A stretch of 40,805 nt of DNA from Streptomyces sp. AC558_RSS880. GTDB lineage: Bacteria; Actinomycetota; Actinomycetes; Streptomycetales; Streptomycetaceae. The stretch covers positions 1-40,805 of the forward strand of contig NZ_JAGMUJ010000037.1 in the NCBI RefSeq assembly GCF_019049255.1. The letters run 5' to 3'. The translations under genes and the position numbers were made by a program. Of the stretch, positions 1 to 8,260 are shown piece after piece. The number at the start of each line of letters is the position of its first letter. Position 1 is the stretch's first letter. The notes under the pieces are model-generated. The model worked only from the letters and a program-made list of their open reading frames with translations. It had not been told where the DNA came from and did not search any database.

Positions 1-823
1 CCCCCGCCGGCCCGTCGACCACCACGTCCGCACGCTCCCGCAGCTCCGCGACCTCGTCGCTGCCGCTGCACACCAGCAGCCCCGGAGTGCCGGCGGAGCG
101 GAGCTTGTCGACGGCCGTGTAGGCGGCGAGGTCGCCCAGGTCGTCCCCGGCGTAGAGGACCGACCCGGCGCCGATCTCGCGGGCGTACTCCAGCAGGGCG
201 ACGCCCTTGTCCATCCCGGGCGGGCGAAGCTCCAGGACCATGCGGCCGGGCTCGACGACGAGGCCGTGCCGGGTGGCGAGGTCGGTGAGCGGCTCGCGCA
301 GGGCCTCGAACGCGGCCTGCGGATCGGTGGCCCGGCGGGTGTGGACCGCCACCGCCCGGCCGCCCTTCTCCTCGATCCACGTGCCCCGCCACGCGCCGAC
401 CCGGTCGAGCAGCCCCGGCAGTTCCGCGCGGGCGGCGGCGACACCGGGGTGCGGGGCGGGCGCGGTGACCGTGCCGGTGACGGCCTCCCAGCGCTCGGCG
501 CCGTAGTGGCCGAGAACGACGAGGTGCTCCAGACCGGGGACGCCCGCGAAGCCTCCGTTCCGGACCGCGACCCCCGCCGGTCGGCCCGTGACGACGGCGA
601 CCGCGGCCACCTTCGGGGCGAGCGCGGCGAGTGCGGGCACCGCGTCGGGGTGCGCGCGGGCCTGCTCGGGGTCGGCCACGATCGGCGCGAGTGTTCCGTC
701 GAAGTCGAGCCCGATCAGCGCCTTCCCCGGCCGGGAGAGAAGCGCGTCCAGCCCTTCCCGCCCGGCCTGCGTGGCGGGCGTCGGCGTGGCATTCGGGTCC
801 GTGGAATCCGTATGGCTGGCCAT
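1..823 (-). CDS. otsB: Trehalose-6-phosphate phosphatase (3' end outside window)
   Basis: A HAD-superfamily phosphatase that removes phosphate from trehalose 6-phosphate to give trehalose in the cytoplasm. The ATG is at 821-823 and 274 codons are visible; the frame is still open at base 1, so the C-terminus is missing. Motif I, DFDGT with nucleophile and acid/base aspartates at residues 40 and 42, follows a short N-terminal stretch. The HAD motif with GDDLGD lies near the visible end, and the cap region between contains the RxGxxVE-like segment usual in OtsB. It lies 60 bp downstream of otsA on the same strand, so the two steps of the OtsAB pathway are probably co-transcribed. Function is assigned from family motifs. 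Confidence 0.93.
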   Translation of the reverse strand, partial: MASHTDSTDPNATPTPATQAGREGLDALLSRPGKALIGLDFDGTLAPIVADPEQARAHPDAVPALAALAPKVAAVAVVTGRPAGVAVRNGGFAGVPGLEHLVVLGHYGAERWEAVTGTVTAPAPHPGVAAARAELPGLLDRVGAWRGTWIEEKGGRAVAVHTRRATDPQAAFEALREPLTDLATRHGLVVEPGRMVLELRPPGMDKGVALLEYAREIGAGSVLYAGDDLGDLAAYTAVDKLRSAGTPGLLVCSGSDEVAELRERADVVVDGPAG

Positions 824-883
824 ACCGTCCAACCTATCCGCGCCCGCCCCCGCACACGCCTGTGTGACCGGCCATACCTCCGG

Positions 884-2290
884 TCAGCCGGACGTTCCGT
901 CCCGCAGCGCCTCCAGCTGCTCCAGGAACCACCGCGCCGGGGGCAGCGCGGTCGCCGCCGCGGCCAGGCGCTTGGCGCGCTCGGCGCGTTCGCCCGGGCC
1001 CATCGCCAGGGCCTCGTGCAGGGCGCCGGCGGTCCCGACGACGTCGTACGGGTTGACCGTGAGCGCGTCCTCGCCCAGTTCCTCGTGGGCGCCCGCCTCC
1101 CGCGACAGCACCAGCGCGCAGCCCGCGTCGGAGACGACCGGGACCTCCTTGGCGACCAGGTTCATGCCGTCGCGGATCGGGTTGACCAGGGCCACGTCCG
1201 CCAGCCGGTACGCGGCGAGGGAGCGCGCGAAGTCGTCCTTGACGTGCAGGACGACCGGCCGCCAGCCCGGCGTGCCGTACCGCTCGTTGATGTCCTCCGC
1301 GACCCGCCGCACCTCGGCGGTGTAGTCGCGGTACACGGCGAGGTCCTGCCGGGAGGGGTAGGCGAACGCGACGTGCACGACGCGCTCGCGCCACTCGGGG
1401 TGGTCGTCCAGGAGCTGCCGGTACGCCAGCAGTCCGCGCACGATGTTCTTCGACAGCTCGGTCCGGTCGACCCGGACGATCGTCCGGCGCCCCGCGCCGA
1501 TCTCCTCCCGGAGCGCGGTGATCCGCTCCTCGACGTCCGCCTCGTGGGCGCGGGCGCGCAGGAAGTCCGCGTCGGCGCCGAGGCCGTGCACCCCGATACG
1601 CGTCTCCCCGAGCCCGTCCGCGAACCGCTCGCAGCACGCGGTGAACGCGTCCGCCCAGCGGCGGGTGAGGAAGCCGAGCCGGTCGGCGCCGAGCATCCCG
1701 CGCAGCACCTGCCGCGCGATGTCGTCCGGCAGCAGCGCGAAGTACTCCGGCGGCGCCCACGGCGTGTGCGAGAAGTGGGCGATGCGCAGGTCGGGGCGGA
1801 GCTCGCGGAGCATCCCGGGGACGAGTGTCAGGTGGTAGTCCTGGACCAGCACCGCCGCGCCCCGTGCCGCCTCCTCGGCCAGCGCCTCGGCGAACGCCCG
1901 GTTGTAGGCCTCGTACGACGCCCACTGCCGGCGGAACTCCGCGTCGAAGACCGGCTCCAGCGGCGTCTGGTACAGCATGTGGTGCACGAACCACAGCACC
2001 GAGTTGGCGATCCCGTTGTACGCGTCCGCGTGCACGTCCGCCGGGATGTCCAGCATCCGCACGCCGTCCTCGCCGACTCCGCGCCGCACCGCCTCGCGGT
2101 CGCCGTCGGACAGCGCCGAGCACACCCACAGCGCCCCGGCGTCCGGCCCGATCGCCGACAGCCCGGACACCAGCCCGCCACCGCCCCGCCCGGTCCGCAG
2201 CGAACCGTCGTCCTCCACCGTGTACGAGACGGGCCCGCGATTCGACGCGACCAGCACCTGAGCACCCTGAGCAGCCTGCGTGACAGCCAT
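884..2290 (-). CDS. otsA: Trehalose-6-phosphate synthase (GT20)
   Basis: Transfers glucose from a nucleotide sugar to glucose 6-phosphate, the first step of OtsAB trehalose synthesis. The 468-residue protein has the GT20 hallmarks: VASNRGPVS at the N-terminus with the glycine-rich loop just after, the WVCSALSD stretch, VQDYHLTLVPGMLR, and the C-terminal DGMNLVAKE segment that binds the donor. I take the ATG at 2288-2290; an in-frame TTG three codons upstream is possible but less likely. otsB follows after 60 bp and gpgS ends 59 bp upstream, all on one strand, so this looks like an osmolyte operon. Confidence 0.95.
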   Translation of the reverse strand: MAVTQAAQGAQVLVASNRGPVSYTVEDDGSLRTGRGGGGLVSGLSAIGPDAGALWVCSALSDGDREAVRRGVGEDGVRMLDIPADVHADAYNGIANSVLWFVHHMLYQTPLEPVFDAEFRRQWASYEAYNRAFAEALAEEAARGAAVLVQDYHLTLVPGMLRELRPDLRIAHFSHTPWAPPEYFALLPDDIARQVLRGMLGADRLGFLTRRWADAFTACCERFADGLGETRIGVHGLGADADFLRARAHEADVEERITALREEIGAGRRTIVRVDRTELSKNIVRGLLAYRQLLDDHPEWRERVVHVAFAYPSRQDLAVYRDYTAEVRRVAEDINERYGTPGWRPVVLHVKDDFARSLAAYRLADVALVNPIRDGMNLVAKEVPVVSDAGCALVLSREAGAHEELGEDALTVNPYDVVGTAGALHEALAMGPGERAERAKRLAAAATALPPARWFLEQLEALRDGTSG

Positions 2291-2349
2291 AAACGTCAAC
2301 CTAGCCCGGCCCCGGAGACCTCAAACGCACCTGATCGGCCGTATACGGG

Positions 2350-3321
2350 TCAGGCCACCCACCGCGCCTGGTACTCCGCGATCTCCGTCATCGGGGGCCG
2401 TTCCTCCGTGTCGACGGAGTACGTACGGGGCTCGAAGTTGTCGCCCGCCCGCTCGAACTGGGTGAGGGACGGCCGGATCAGATGGCCGCGGGCCAGGCGG
2501 AGCTGGGCGGTGCGGTAGATCGCGGCGGCCATCCGGCCGAGGGCCTGGCCGTCCTGGTGGCGGTGCTTGCGCACGCCGACGTCGACCTGGGCCAGGGCGT
2601 CCAGGCCCGCCAGGTGCAGGGCGTCGACCAGCATGCCGAGCTCGACGCCGTACCCGACCGGGAACGGGAGCTGCTCCAGCAGGCTCCGGCGGGCCGCGTA
2701 CTCGCCGCCGAGCGGCTGGACGAAGCCGGCCAGCTGGGGCCAGTGCATGTTCAGCAGCGGACGGGCCATCAGCTCGGTGACCCGGCCGCCCTGACCGGCG
2801 GCGATCGTGCCGGAGGCGCGTCCGTCGGACACCGTGAGCGGGCGGTCGTACATGGCCTTGACCAGCTGCACGTCCGGCTCGGTGAGCAGCGGGCCGACGA
2901 TGCCGGAGACGAAGTCGGAGGAGAACTCCCGCAGATCCGCGTCGACGAAGCACACGATGTCGCCGCGGGTGACCAGCAGGGAGCGCCACAGCACCTCGCC
3001 CTTGCCGGGCACCGCCGGTATCCGGGGCAGGATCGCGTCCCGATGCACCACGCGCGCGCCCGCCGCCGCCGCCACCTCGGCCGTGCGGTCGGTCGAGCCC
3101 GAGTCGACCACCACCACCTCGTCGACCAGGGGGACCTGGAGCACCAGGTCGTGCCGGATCACCGACACGATGTCGCCGACCGTCGCCTCCTCGTCGAGCG
3201 CGGGCAGCACCACGCTCACCGTCTGCCCCGTGGCACGCTTCGCCGCCAGGATCCGGTGGAGCGGGCGGTCGGCCACGGACCAGGAGCGGTCGATCAGCCA
3301 GCGCTCGACTTCTTCCAGCAC
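2350..3321 (-). CDS. gpgS: Glucosyl-3-phosphoglycerate synthase-like glycosyltransferase (GT81)
   Basis: A 323-residue GT-A fold glycosyltransferase resembling GpgS, which joins glucose from a nucleotide sugar to 3-phosphoglycerate. The product is a precursor of glucosylglycerate, a compatible solute, and in mycobacteria of methylglucose lipopolysaccharide. The sequence shows the VVLPALDEE start of the Rossmann half near residue 38, VDSGSTDRT at 72-80, the metal-binding DAD at 127-129, and LGGEYAARR with the GYGVELG acceptor region further on. The reading frame starts at ATG 3319-3321. It sits upstream of otsA on the same strand and diverges from the riboswitch-controlled metM, so 3322-3459 must hold both promoters. 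Substrate is inferred from the family. Confidence 0.85.
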   Translation of the reverse strand: MLEEVERWLIDRSWSVADRPLHRILAAKRATGQTVSVVLPALDEEATVGDIVSVIRHDLVLQVPLVDEVVVVDSGSTDRTAEVAAAAGARVVHRDAILPRIPAVPGKGEVLWRSLLVTRGDIVCFVDADLREFSSDFVSGIVGPLLTEPDVQLVKAMYDRPLTVSDGRASGTIAAGQGGRVTELMARPLLNMHWPQLAGFVQPLGGEYAARRSLLEQLPFPVGYGVELGMLVDALHLAGLDALAQVDVGVRKHRHQDGQALGRMAAAIYRTAQLRLARGHLIRPSLTQFERAGDNFEPRTYSVDTEERPPMTEIAEYQARWVA

Positions 3322-3459
3322 GGTCCCGGGCTCCTCACTGGCCTGTGATCCATCTCGCGGTTCGGACGACTATCTCAACCATGCAGGCCTTCGGTTACAG
3401 TCTTGAACAACGCCGATGACCACCGCATGCCGGGGTCACCGCGCGGGACAACTGAACAC

Positions 3460-3605
3460 CGCTCATCCAGAGGGGCAGAGGGACACGGCCCGATGAAGCC
3501 CCGGCAACCCTCCAGTCGGTTCTTGTCACACGGACGTGGCGAGGCTCCCGGCTAGGGAAGGTGCCAAATCCGTCTCACGGCGAGGTGCGTCGTGAGGAAG
3601 ATGAG
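3460..3605 (+). promoter_or_regulatory. SAM-I (S-box) riboswitch upstream of metM
   Basis: The sequence carries the S-box core: AGAGGGA, GGCCCGATGAAGCC, CCGGCAACC and GGTGCCAAATCC in the right order and spacing. P1 is a perfect 6-bp helix between 3462-3467 (ctcatc) and 3600-3605 (gatgag). P4 is a 6-bp helix, 3574-3579 with 3591-3596. No terminator with a U tract follows. The P1 3' strand instead overlaps the purine-rich GAGGAG at 3603-3608 just upstream of the chosen start. I infer translational control: SAM binding closes P1 and hides the ribosome binding site. Confidence 0.93.
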
Positions 3606-3624
3606 GAGAAAGGGCCTCGCCTCC

Positions 3625-4923
3625 ATGGCTGTGCAGACCGTTGCAAGCACCACCGACTCCGCCGCCGCGAACTCCGTCGACCTGGGCCCCGCCGCCGCGC
3701 TCTCCTGCCGCGAATGCGGACACCGGGTCCCCCTCGGCCCCGTCTTCGCCTGCGAGGAGTGTTTCGGCCCGCTGGAGATCGCGTACGACTTCTCGGCCCA
3801 CGACACCGAGGAGCTCCGCAAGCGGATCGAGGCGGGACCCGCGAACATCTGGCGCTACGCGCCGCTGCTGCCCGTCCCGGCGGACGTGGCGACCAAGCCG
3901 AACCTGAACCCCGGCTGGACCAAGCTCGTCCAGGCCGACAACCTCGCGCGTGAGCTGGGCGTCGACGCCGGCAAGCTGTTCGTCAAGGACGACTCCGGCA
4001 ACCCGACGCACTCCTTCAAGGACCGCGTCGTCGCCCAGGCCATCGAGGCCGCCCGCGCCTTCGGCTTCACCACCCTCTCCTGCTCCTCCACCGGCAACCT
4101 CGCCGGCGCGGTGGGCGCCGCCGCGGCCCGTGCCGGGTTCCGGTCCTGCGTGTTCATCCCGCACGACCTGGAGCAGGGCAAGGTCGTCATGGCCGCCGTC
4201 TACGGCGGTGAGCTCGTCGGCATCGAGGGCAACTACGACGACGTGAACCGGTTCTGCTCCGAGCTGATCGGCGACCCGGCCGGCGAGGGCTGGGGCTTCG
4301 TCAACGTCAACCTGCGGCCGTACTACGCGGAGGGGTCGAAGACCCTCGCGTACGAGATCTGCGAGCAGCTCGGCTGGCGGCTGCCGGACCAGATCGTCGT
4401 CCCGATCGCGTCCGGCTCGCAGCTCACGAAGATCGACAAGGGGCTGCAGGAGCTGATCAAGCTCGGCCTGGTCGAGGACAAGCCGTACAAGATCTTCGGT
4501 GCGCAGGCCGAGGGGTGCTCGCCGGTGTCCACCGCGTACAAGGCGGGGCACGACGTCGTACGTCCGCAGAAGCCGGACACGATCGCCAAGTCGCTGGCGA
4601 TCGGGAACCCGGCGGACGGGCCGTACGTCCTGGACATCGCCCGTCGCACCGGGGGCGCGGTGGAGGACGTCACGGACGAGCAGATCGTCGACGCGATCAA
4701 GCTGCTCGCGCGCACGGAGGGGATCTTCGCGGAGACCGCGGGGGGTGTGACCGTGGGGGTCACCAGGAAGCTGCTCGAGAGCGGGGCGCTCGACCCGTCC
4801 TTGAGCACCGTCGTGCTCAACACCGGGGACGGCCTGAAGACGCTGGACGCGGTCGCCGGTACGGGGATGACCGCGACCATCCGTCCCAATCTGGAGTCGT
4901 TCCGTGAGGCCGGGCTCGGCTGA
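3625..4923 (+). CDS. metM: Threonine synthase-like PLP enzyme, probable homocysteine synthase MetM
   Basis: A 432-residue fold-type II PLP enzyme of the threonine synthase family. The Schiff-base lysine is K132 in NPTHSFKDR, followed by the SSTGNLAGAVG phosphate-binding loop. An N-terminal four-cysteine knuckle (C28, C31, C43, C46) precedes the catalytic domain. The SAM riboswitch and the sulfur-carrier gene downstream argue against plain threonine synthesis. From memory, a Streptomyces study described exactly this gene pair as MetM/MetO, with MetM converting O-phospho-homoserine to homocysteine using the MetO thiocarboxylate. I assign that role by context; residue-level proof is not visible. 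The start is uncertain: ATG 3625 is preferred, but ATG 3601 and GTG 3592 are in frame and lie inside riboswitch P1 or P4, which makes them unlikely. Confidence 0.85.
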   Translation: MAVQTVASTTDSAAANSVDLGPAAALSCRECGHRVPLGPVFACEECFGPLEIAYDFSAHDTEELRKRIEAGPANIWRYAPLLPVPADVATKPNLNPGWTKLVQADNLARELGVDAGKLFVKDDSGNPTHSFKDRVVAQAIEAARAFGFTTLSCSSTGNLAGAVGAAAARAGFRSCVFIPHDLEQGKVVMAAVYGGELVGIEGNYDDVNRFCSELIGDPAGEGWGFVNVNLRPYYAEGSKTLAYEICEQLGWRLPDQIVVPIASGSQLTKIDKGLQELIKLGLVEDKPYKIFGAQAEGCSPVSTAYKAGHDVVRPQKPDTIAKSLAIGNPADGPYVLDIARRTGGAVEDVTDEQIVDAIKLLARTEGIFAETAGGVTVGVTRKLLESGALDPSLSTVVLNTGDGLKTLDAVAGTGMTATIRPNLESFREAGLG

Positions 4924-4953
4924 GTCGTTCCGTCTGCCTGCCCGTCGCGGCTG

Positions 4954-5005
4954 GCCGCGCCCACGCGGCGGCAGTCGCACATCACCACAGCCCCGCGCCC
5001 CTAGG
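4954..5005 (+). repeat. Dispersed intergenic repeat copy between metM and metO
   Basis: The 108-bp gap between metM and metO contains a 6-bp hairpin (4954-4959 with 4964-4969, loop ccca). It overlaps a 19-base stretch, 4962-4980, that recurs exactly but inverted at 12749-12767. Similarity continues to about 5005, through a segment reading cagccccgcgcccct. This resembles a repeat family often seen between Streptomyces genes. Confidence 0.6.
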
Positions 5006-5031
5006 GTGTCGTCCTTCCCGGAGGTTTCAAA

Positions 5032-5307
5032 GTGAGCGTCACCGTTCGTATCCCTACCATCCTGCGTACCTACACCGGTGGGCAGGCCGAGGTCGCCGCC
5101 GAGGGGGCCACCCTCGCCGAGGTCATCTCGGACCTGGAGAAGAACCACACCGGGATCGCCGCCCGGGTGCTGGACGACCAGGGCAAGCTGCGGCGGTTCG
5201 TGAACGTCTACGTCAACGACGACGACGTGCGGTTCGAGCAGGGGCTCGAGACGGCCACCCCGGACGGGGCCGGCGTGTCGATCATTCCGGCGGTGGCCGG
5301 CGGCTGA
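5032..5307 (+). CDS. metO: MoaD/ThiS-family sulfur carrier protein, probable MetO
   Basis: A 91-residue ubiquitin-fold sulfur carrier. The key feature is the C-terminal diglycine (VAGG at the very end), where a thiocarboxylate is made after adenylation by an E1-like enzyme. It starts at GTG 5032, with GGAGG at 5020-5024, seven bases upstream. By sequence alone it could be called MoaD- or CysO-like. Its place directly after the riboswitch-controlled metM points to sulfur donation for homocysteine synthesis. No E1-like adenylyltransferase or JAMM protease gene lies in this window, so activation must come from elsewhere. A hairpin directly follows the stop codon. Confidence 0.87.
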   Translation: MSVTVRIPTILRTYTGGQAEVAAEGATLAEVISDLEKNHTGIAARVLDDQGKLRRFVNVYVNDDDVRFEQGLETATPDGAGVSIIPAVAGG

Positions 5308-5326
5308 TCATTACCTTCGGTAATGA
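5308..5326 (+). terminator. Hairpin immediately after metO
   Basis: An 8-bp perfect stem, tcattacc (5308-5315) with ggtaatga (5319-5326) and loop ttc, starts at the base after the metO stop. It is AT-richer than its surroundings and has no U tract. It may stabilise the 3' end or act with the stronger hairpin at 5348-5382. Confidence 0.5.
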
Positions 5327-5347
5327 CGGTTACCGAGTGTTTGGGTC

Positions 5348-5382
5348 ATTGCCCCCTCCGTGAGAGAAGCGGAGGGGGCAAT
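5348..5382 (+). terminator. Intrinsic terminator after the metM-metO unit
   Basis: A 13-bp perfect stem, 5348-5360 with 5370-5382, closes a 9-base loop. The stem is GC-rich (gccccctccg) and lacks a clear U tract, as usual for Streptomyces terminators. Confidence 0.75.
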
Positions 5383-5737
5383 TCCATGGGATTGAGCGCG
5401 GTAGAGTTGGGGAACGCGCTCCCGGTCCACTGATCGGAAACACTGAATTCCTGCCGCGGGCCCGACTGGATGTAGCCAAAGTATCGGCCCCTTTCGCGGC
5501 ATTTGTGACCTTTGTGTGGCCCGACTTGCCCTGGATTCAGGCGAATTCTCGCCACATTCCGGACCGGCGTCGTCCAGATTTCTCGTCCGACTGACCTGTT
5601 GCAGACGGCAGTTGGACAGATACATTCAGCCGCGGTCGACGCGTTCCGGCGCACGCCCCCAACCATTGGGGGGTGAGGTCTGACCCGGATCCGCGAAGTG
5701 CGGATCCGTGCAAGGGCCAGTAATAGGGGAGTTAGGC
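5383..5737. other. Non-coding stretch: unassigned DNA, then promoter and leader of the cold-shock gene
   Basis: This stretch is less GC-rich than the genes around it and shows no frame with Streptomyces codon bias. 5383-5598 holds nothing I can name. From 5599 there is a candidate promoter, and the presumed leader contains two hairpins: cccccaa (5656-5662) with ttggggg (5666-5672), and a repeated self-complementary octamer cggatccg at 5686-5693 and 5701-5708. Confidence 0.6.
5599..5626 (+). promoter_or_regulatory. Candidate housekeeping promoter of the cold-shock gene
   Basis: TTGCAG at 5599-5604 and TACATT at 5621-5626 are separated by 16 bp and match the vegetative -35 and -10 pattern. Transcription would start near 5633 and give a leader of about 105 bases. 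Confidence 0.5.
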
Positions 5738-5941
5738 ATGGCTCAGGGCACCGTCAAGTGGTTCAACGCGGAGAAGGGGTACGGCTTCATCGCGGTCGAC
5801 GGTGGTGCGGATGTTTTCGTCCACTACAGCGCGATCCAGATGGACGGCTACCGCACCCTCGAAGAAGGCCAGCGGGTCGAGTTCGAGATCTCGCAGGGTC
5901 AGAAGGGCCCGCAGGCCGACATGGTTCGTCTCAGCGCCTGA
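5738..5941 (+). CDS. Cold-shock protein (CspA family)
   Basis: A 67-residue single cold-shock domain that binds single-stranded nucleic acid. Both RNA-binding motifs are present: GTVKWFNAEKGYGFI (RNP1) near the N-terminus and DVFVHYSAI (RNP2) after it. The length is normal for the family. The start is ATG 5738, with AGGGGAG at 5725-5731, six bases upstream. It is a stand-alone gene between a promoter with a structured leader and a strong terminator. Its function as an RNA chaperone is family knowledge. Confidence 0.95.
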   Translation: MAQGTVKWFNAEKGYGFIAVDGGADVFVHYSAIQMDGYRTLEEGQRVEFEISQGQKGPQADMVRLSA

Positions 5942-5973
5942 ACGCGCTATCAGCCGCAAGCATCTTCTGCCGA

Positions 5974-6009
5974 CGAAGGGCCCGCACCTCCCGGGGTGCG
6001 GGCCCTTCG
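5974..6009 (+). terminator. Terminator after the cold-shock gene
   Basis: A 15-bp perfect stem, 5974-5988 with 5995-6009, has a 6-base loop (tcccgg) and is very GC-rich. It isolates the csp transcript from groEL2. Confidence 0.85.
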
Positions 6010-6076
6010 CCGTGCCCGGGGGTGGTGCGCGGCGGTGTTCGCGTGCGGCTGAGCACCCCGCGACTCCCCGAAGGCG

Positions 6077-6138
6077 CTTGCACTCGCATGGGTCGAGTGC
6101 TAATCATTGCGTTAGCACTCTGAAGGTGAGAGTGACAA
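6077..6138 (+). promoter_or_regulatory. Two CIRCE operators overlapping the groEL2 promoter
   Basis: The CIRCE consensus for HrcA is TTAGCACTC-N9-GAGTGCTAA. Copy 1 spans 6077-6103: left arm cttgcactc (7 of 9 matches), nine-base spacer, right arm gagtgctaa exact. Copy 2 spans 6112-6138: left arm ttagcactc exact, nine-base spacer, right arm gagtgacaa (7 of 9). A promoter fits inside copy 1: TTGCAC 6078-6083, 17-bp spacer, TAATCA 6101-6106. HrcA bound at either site should block it. Confidence 0.88.
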
Positions 6139-6265
6139 CGAAGGACCGGGTCGGTGAGGCCCGCGGGCCGTGTGGGGCAAGGAACCACGGGGCCGGCGAG
6201 CCGTCCGTCGCGGGCGCGGGCGCGGTCCGAAGGAATCACCCCCAGTCCTGGAGGGACCACTTCAC

Positions 6266-7888
<1,623 letters not shown>

Positions 7889-7913
7889 TCCTTCCGAGGA
7901 TCGGATCCGTCCG

Positions 7914-8102
7914 TCACGTACCGAGGGCGGCACCCCCTGTTCCGACAGGGGGTGCCGCCCTCGGGCGTTTCAGGCGGCGCACCACGGTCCGCCCGACGAG
8001 CCGGGCACCGCGGGCCGCCGCGGCCCCGTCGGCGAGCGCGCCGACCCACGCCGGCCCGTCCTCGTCCGCGTACAGGCCGAAGCGCAGCAGGCGTGTCCTC
8101 AT
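7914..8102 (-). CDS. Possible 62-residue small protein
   Basis: An open frame from ATG 8100-8102 to 7914 encodes a basic peptide beginning MRTRLLRFGLYADEDG. The first 45 residues look protein-like. The last part is read through the opposite strand of the groEL2 terminator, and no good ribosome binding site precedes the start. It may be a real short gene, a remnant, or chance. I do not recognise it. Confidence 0.25.
   Translation of the reverse strand: MRTRLLRFGLYADEDGPAWVGALADGAAAARGARLVGRTVVRRLKRPRAAPPVGTGGAALGT
7921..7964 (+). terminator. Strong terminator after groEL2
   Basis: A 20-bp perfect stem, 7921-7940 with 7945-7964, has a 4-base loop (tccg) and is followed by gcgttt. It is the longest perfect hairpin I found in the window. 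Confidence 0.9.
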
Positions 8103-8200
8103 CGGGTGGCCGTACCCCGGTGCGCAGGAAGACGTTTCGTGACCGGAGTCACATCCGGGCTCCGAGCGGGAATGCCTCCACCCGCTTCCCGGTTGCCGTC

Positions 8201-8239
8201 GTACGTGCATTTAATGCACGTACACATACCGACCGGTAT
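8201..8239 (+). promoter_or_regulatory. Two palindromic operators before the ene-reductase
   Basis: 8201-8223 is a perfect 11-base-arm palindrome around one central base (gtacgtgcatt and aatgcacgtac). 8226-8239 is a second palindrome, ataccg-ac-cggtat. They lie 22-60 bp before the GTG start at 8261, so they probably overlap the promoter. The second resembles TetR-family operators. No regulator gene is adjacent. Confidence 0.65.
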
Positions 8240-8260
8240 TCGAAGCAGAGGAGCCCCCAC

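Noticed and set aside
266..2518. 750-codon plus-strand frame over otsB and otsA
   Set aside because: It is antisense to two clear enzyme genes with conserved motifs; the translated sequence is Arg/Gly/Val-rich without domains.
3592..3624. Earlier starts for metM (GTG 3592, ATG 3601)
   Set aside because: They lie inside riboswitch helices P4 and P1, lack a well-spaced ribosome site, and add a basic stretch not expected in the family.
5311..5666. Minus-strand frames in the region before the cold-shock gene
   Set aside because: Codon bias is wrong, there is no ribosome site, and the region holds terminators and a plus-strand promoter.
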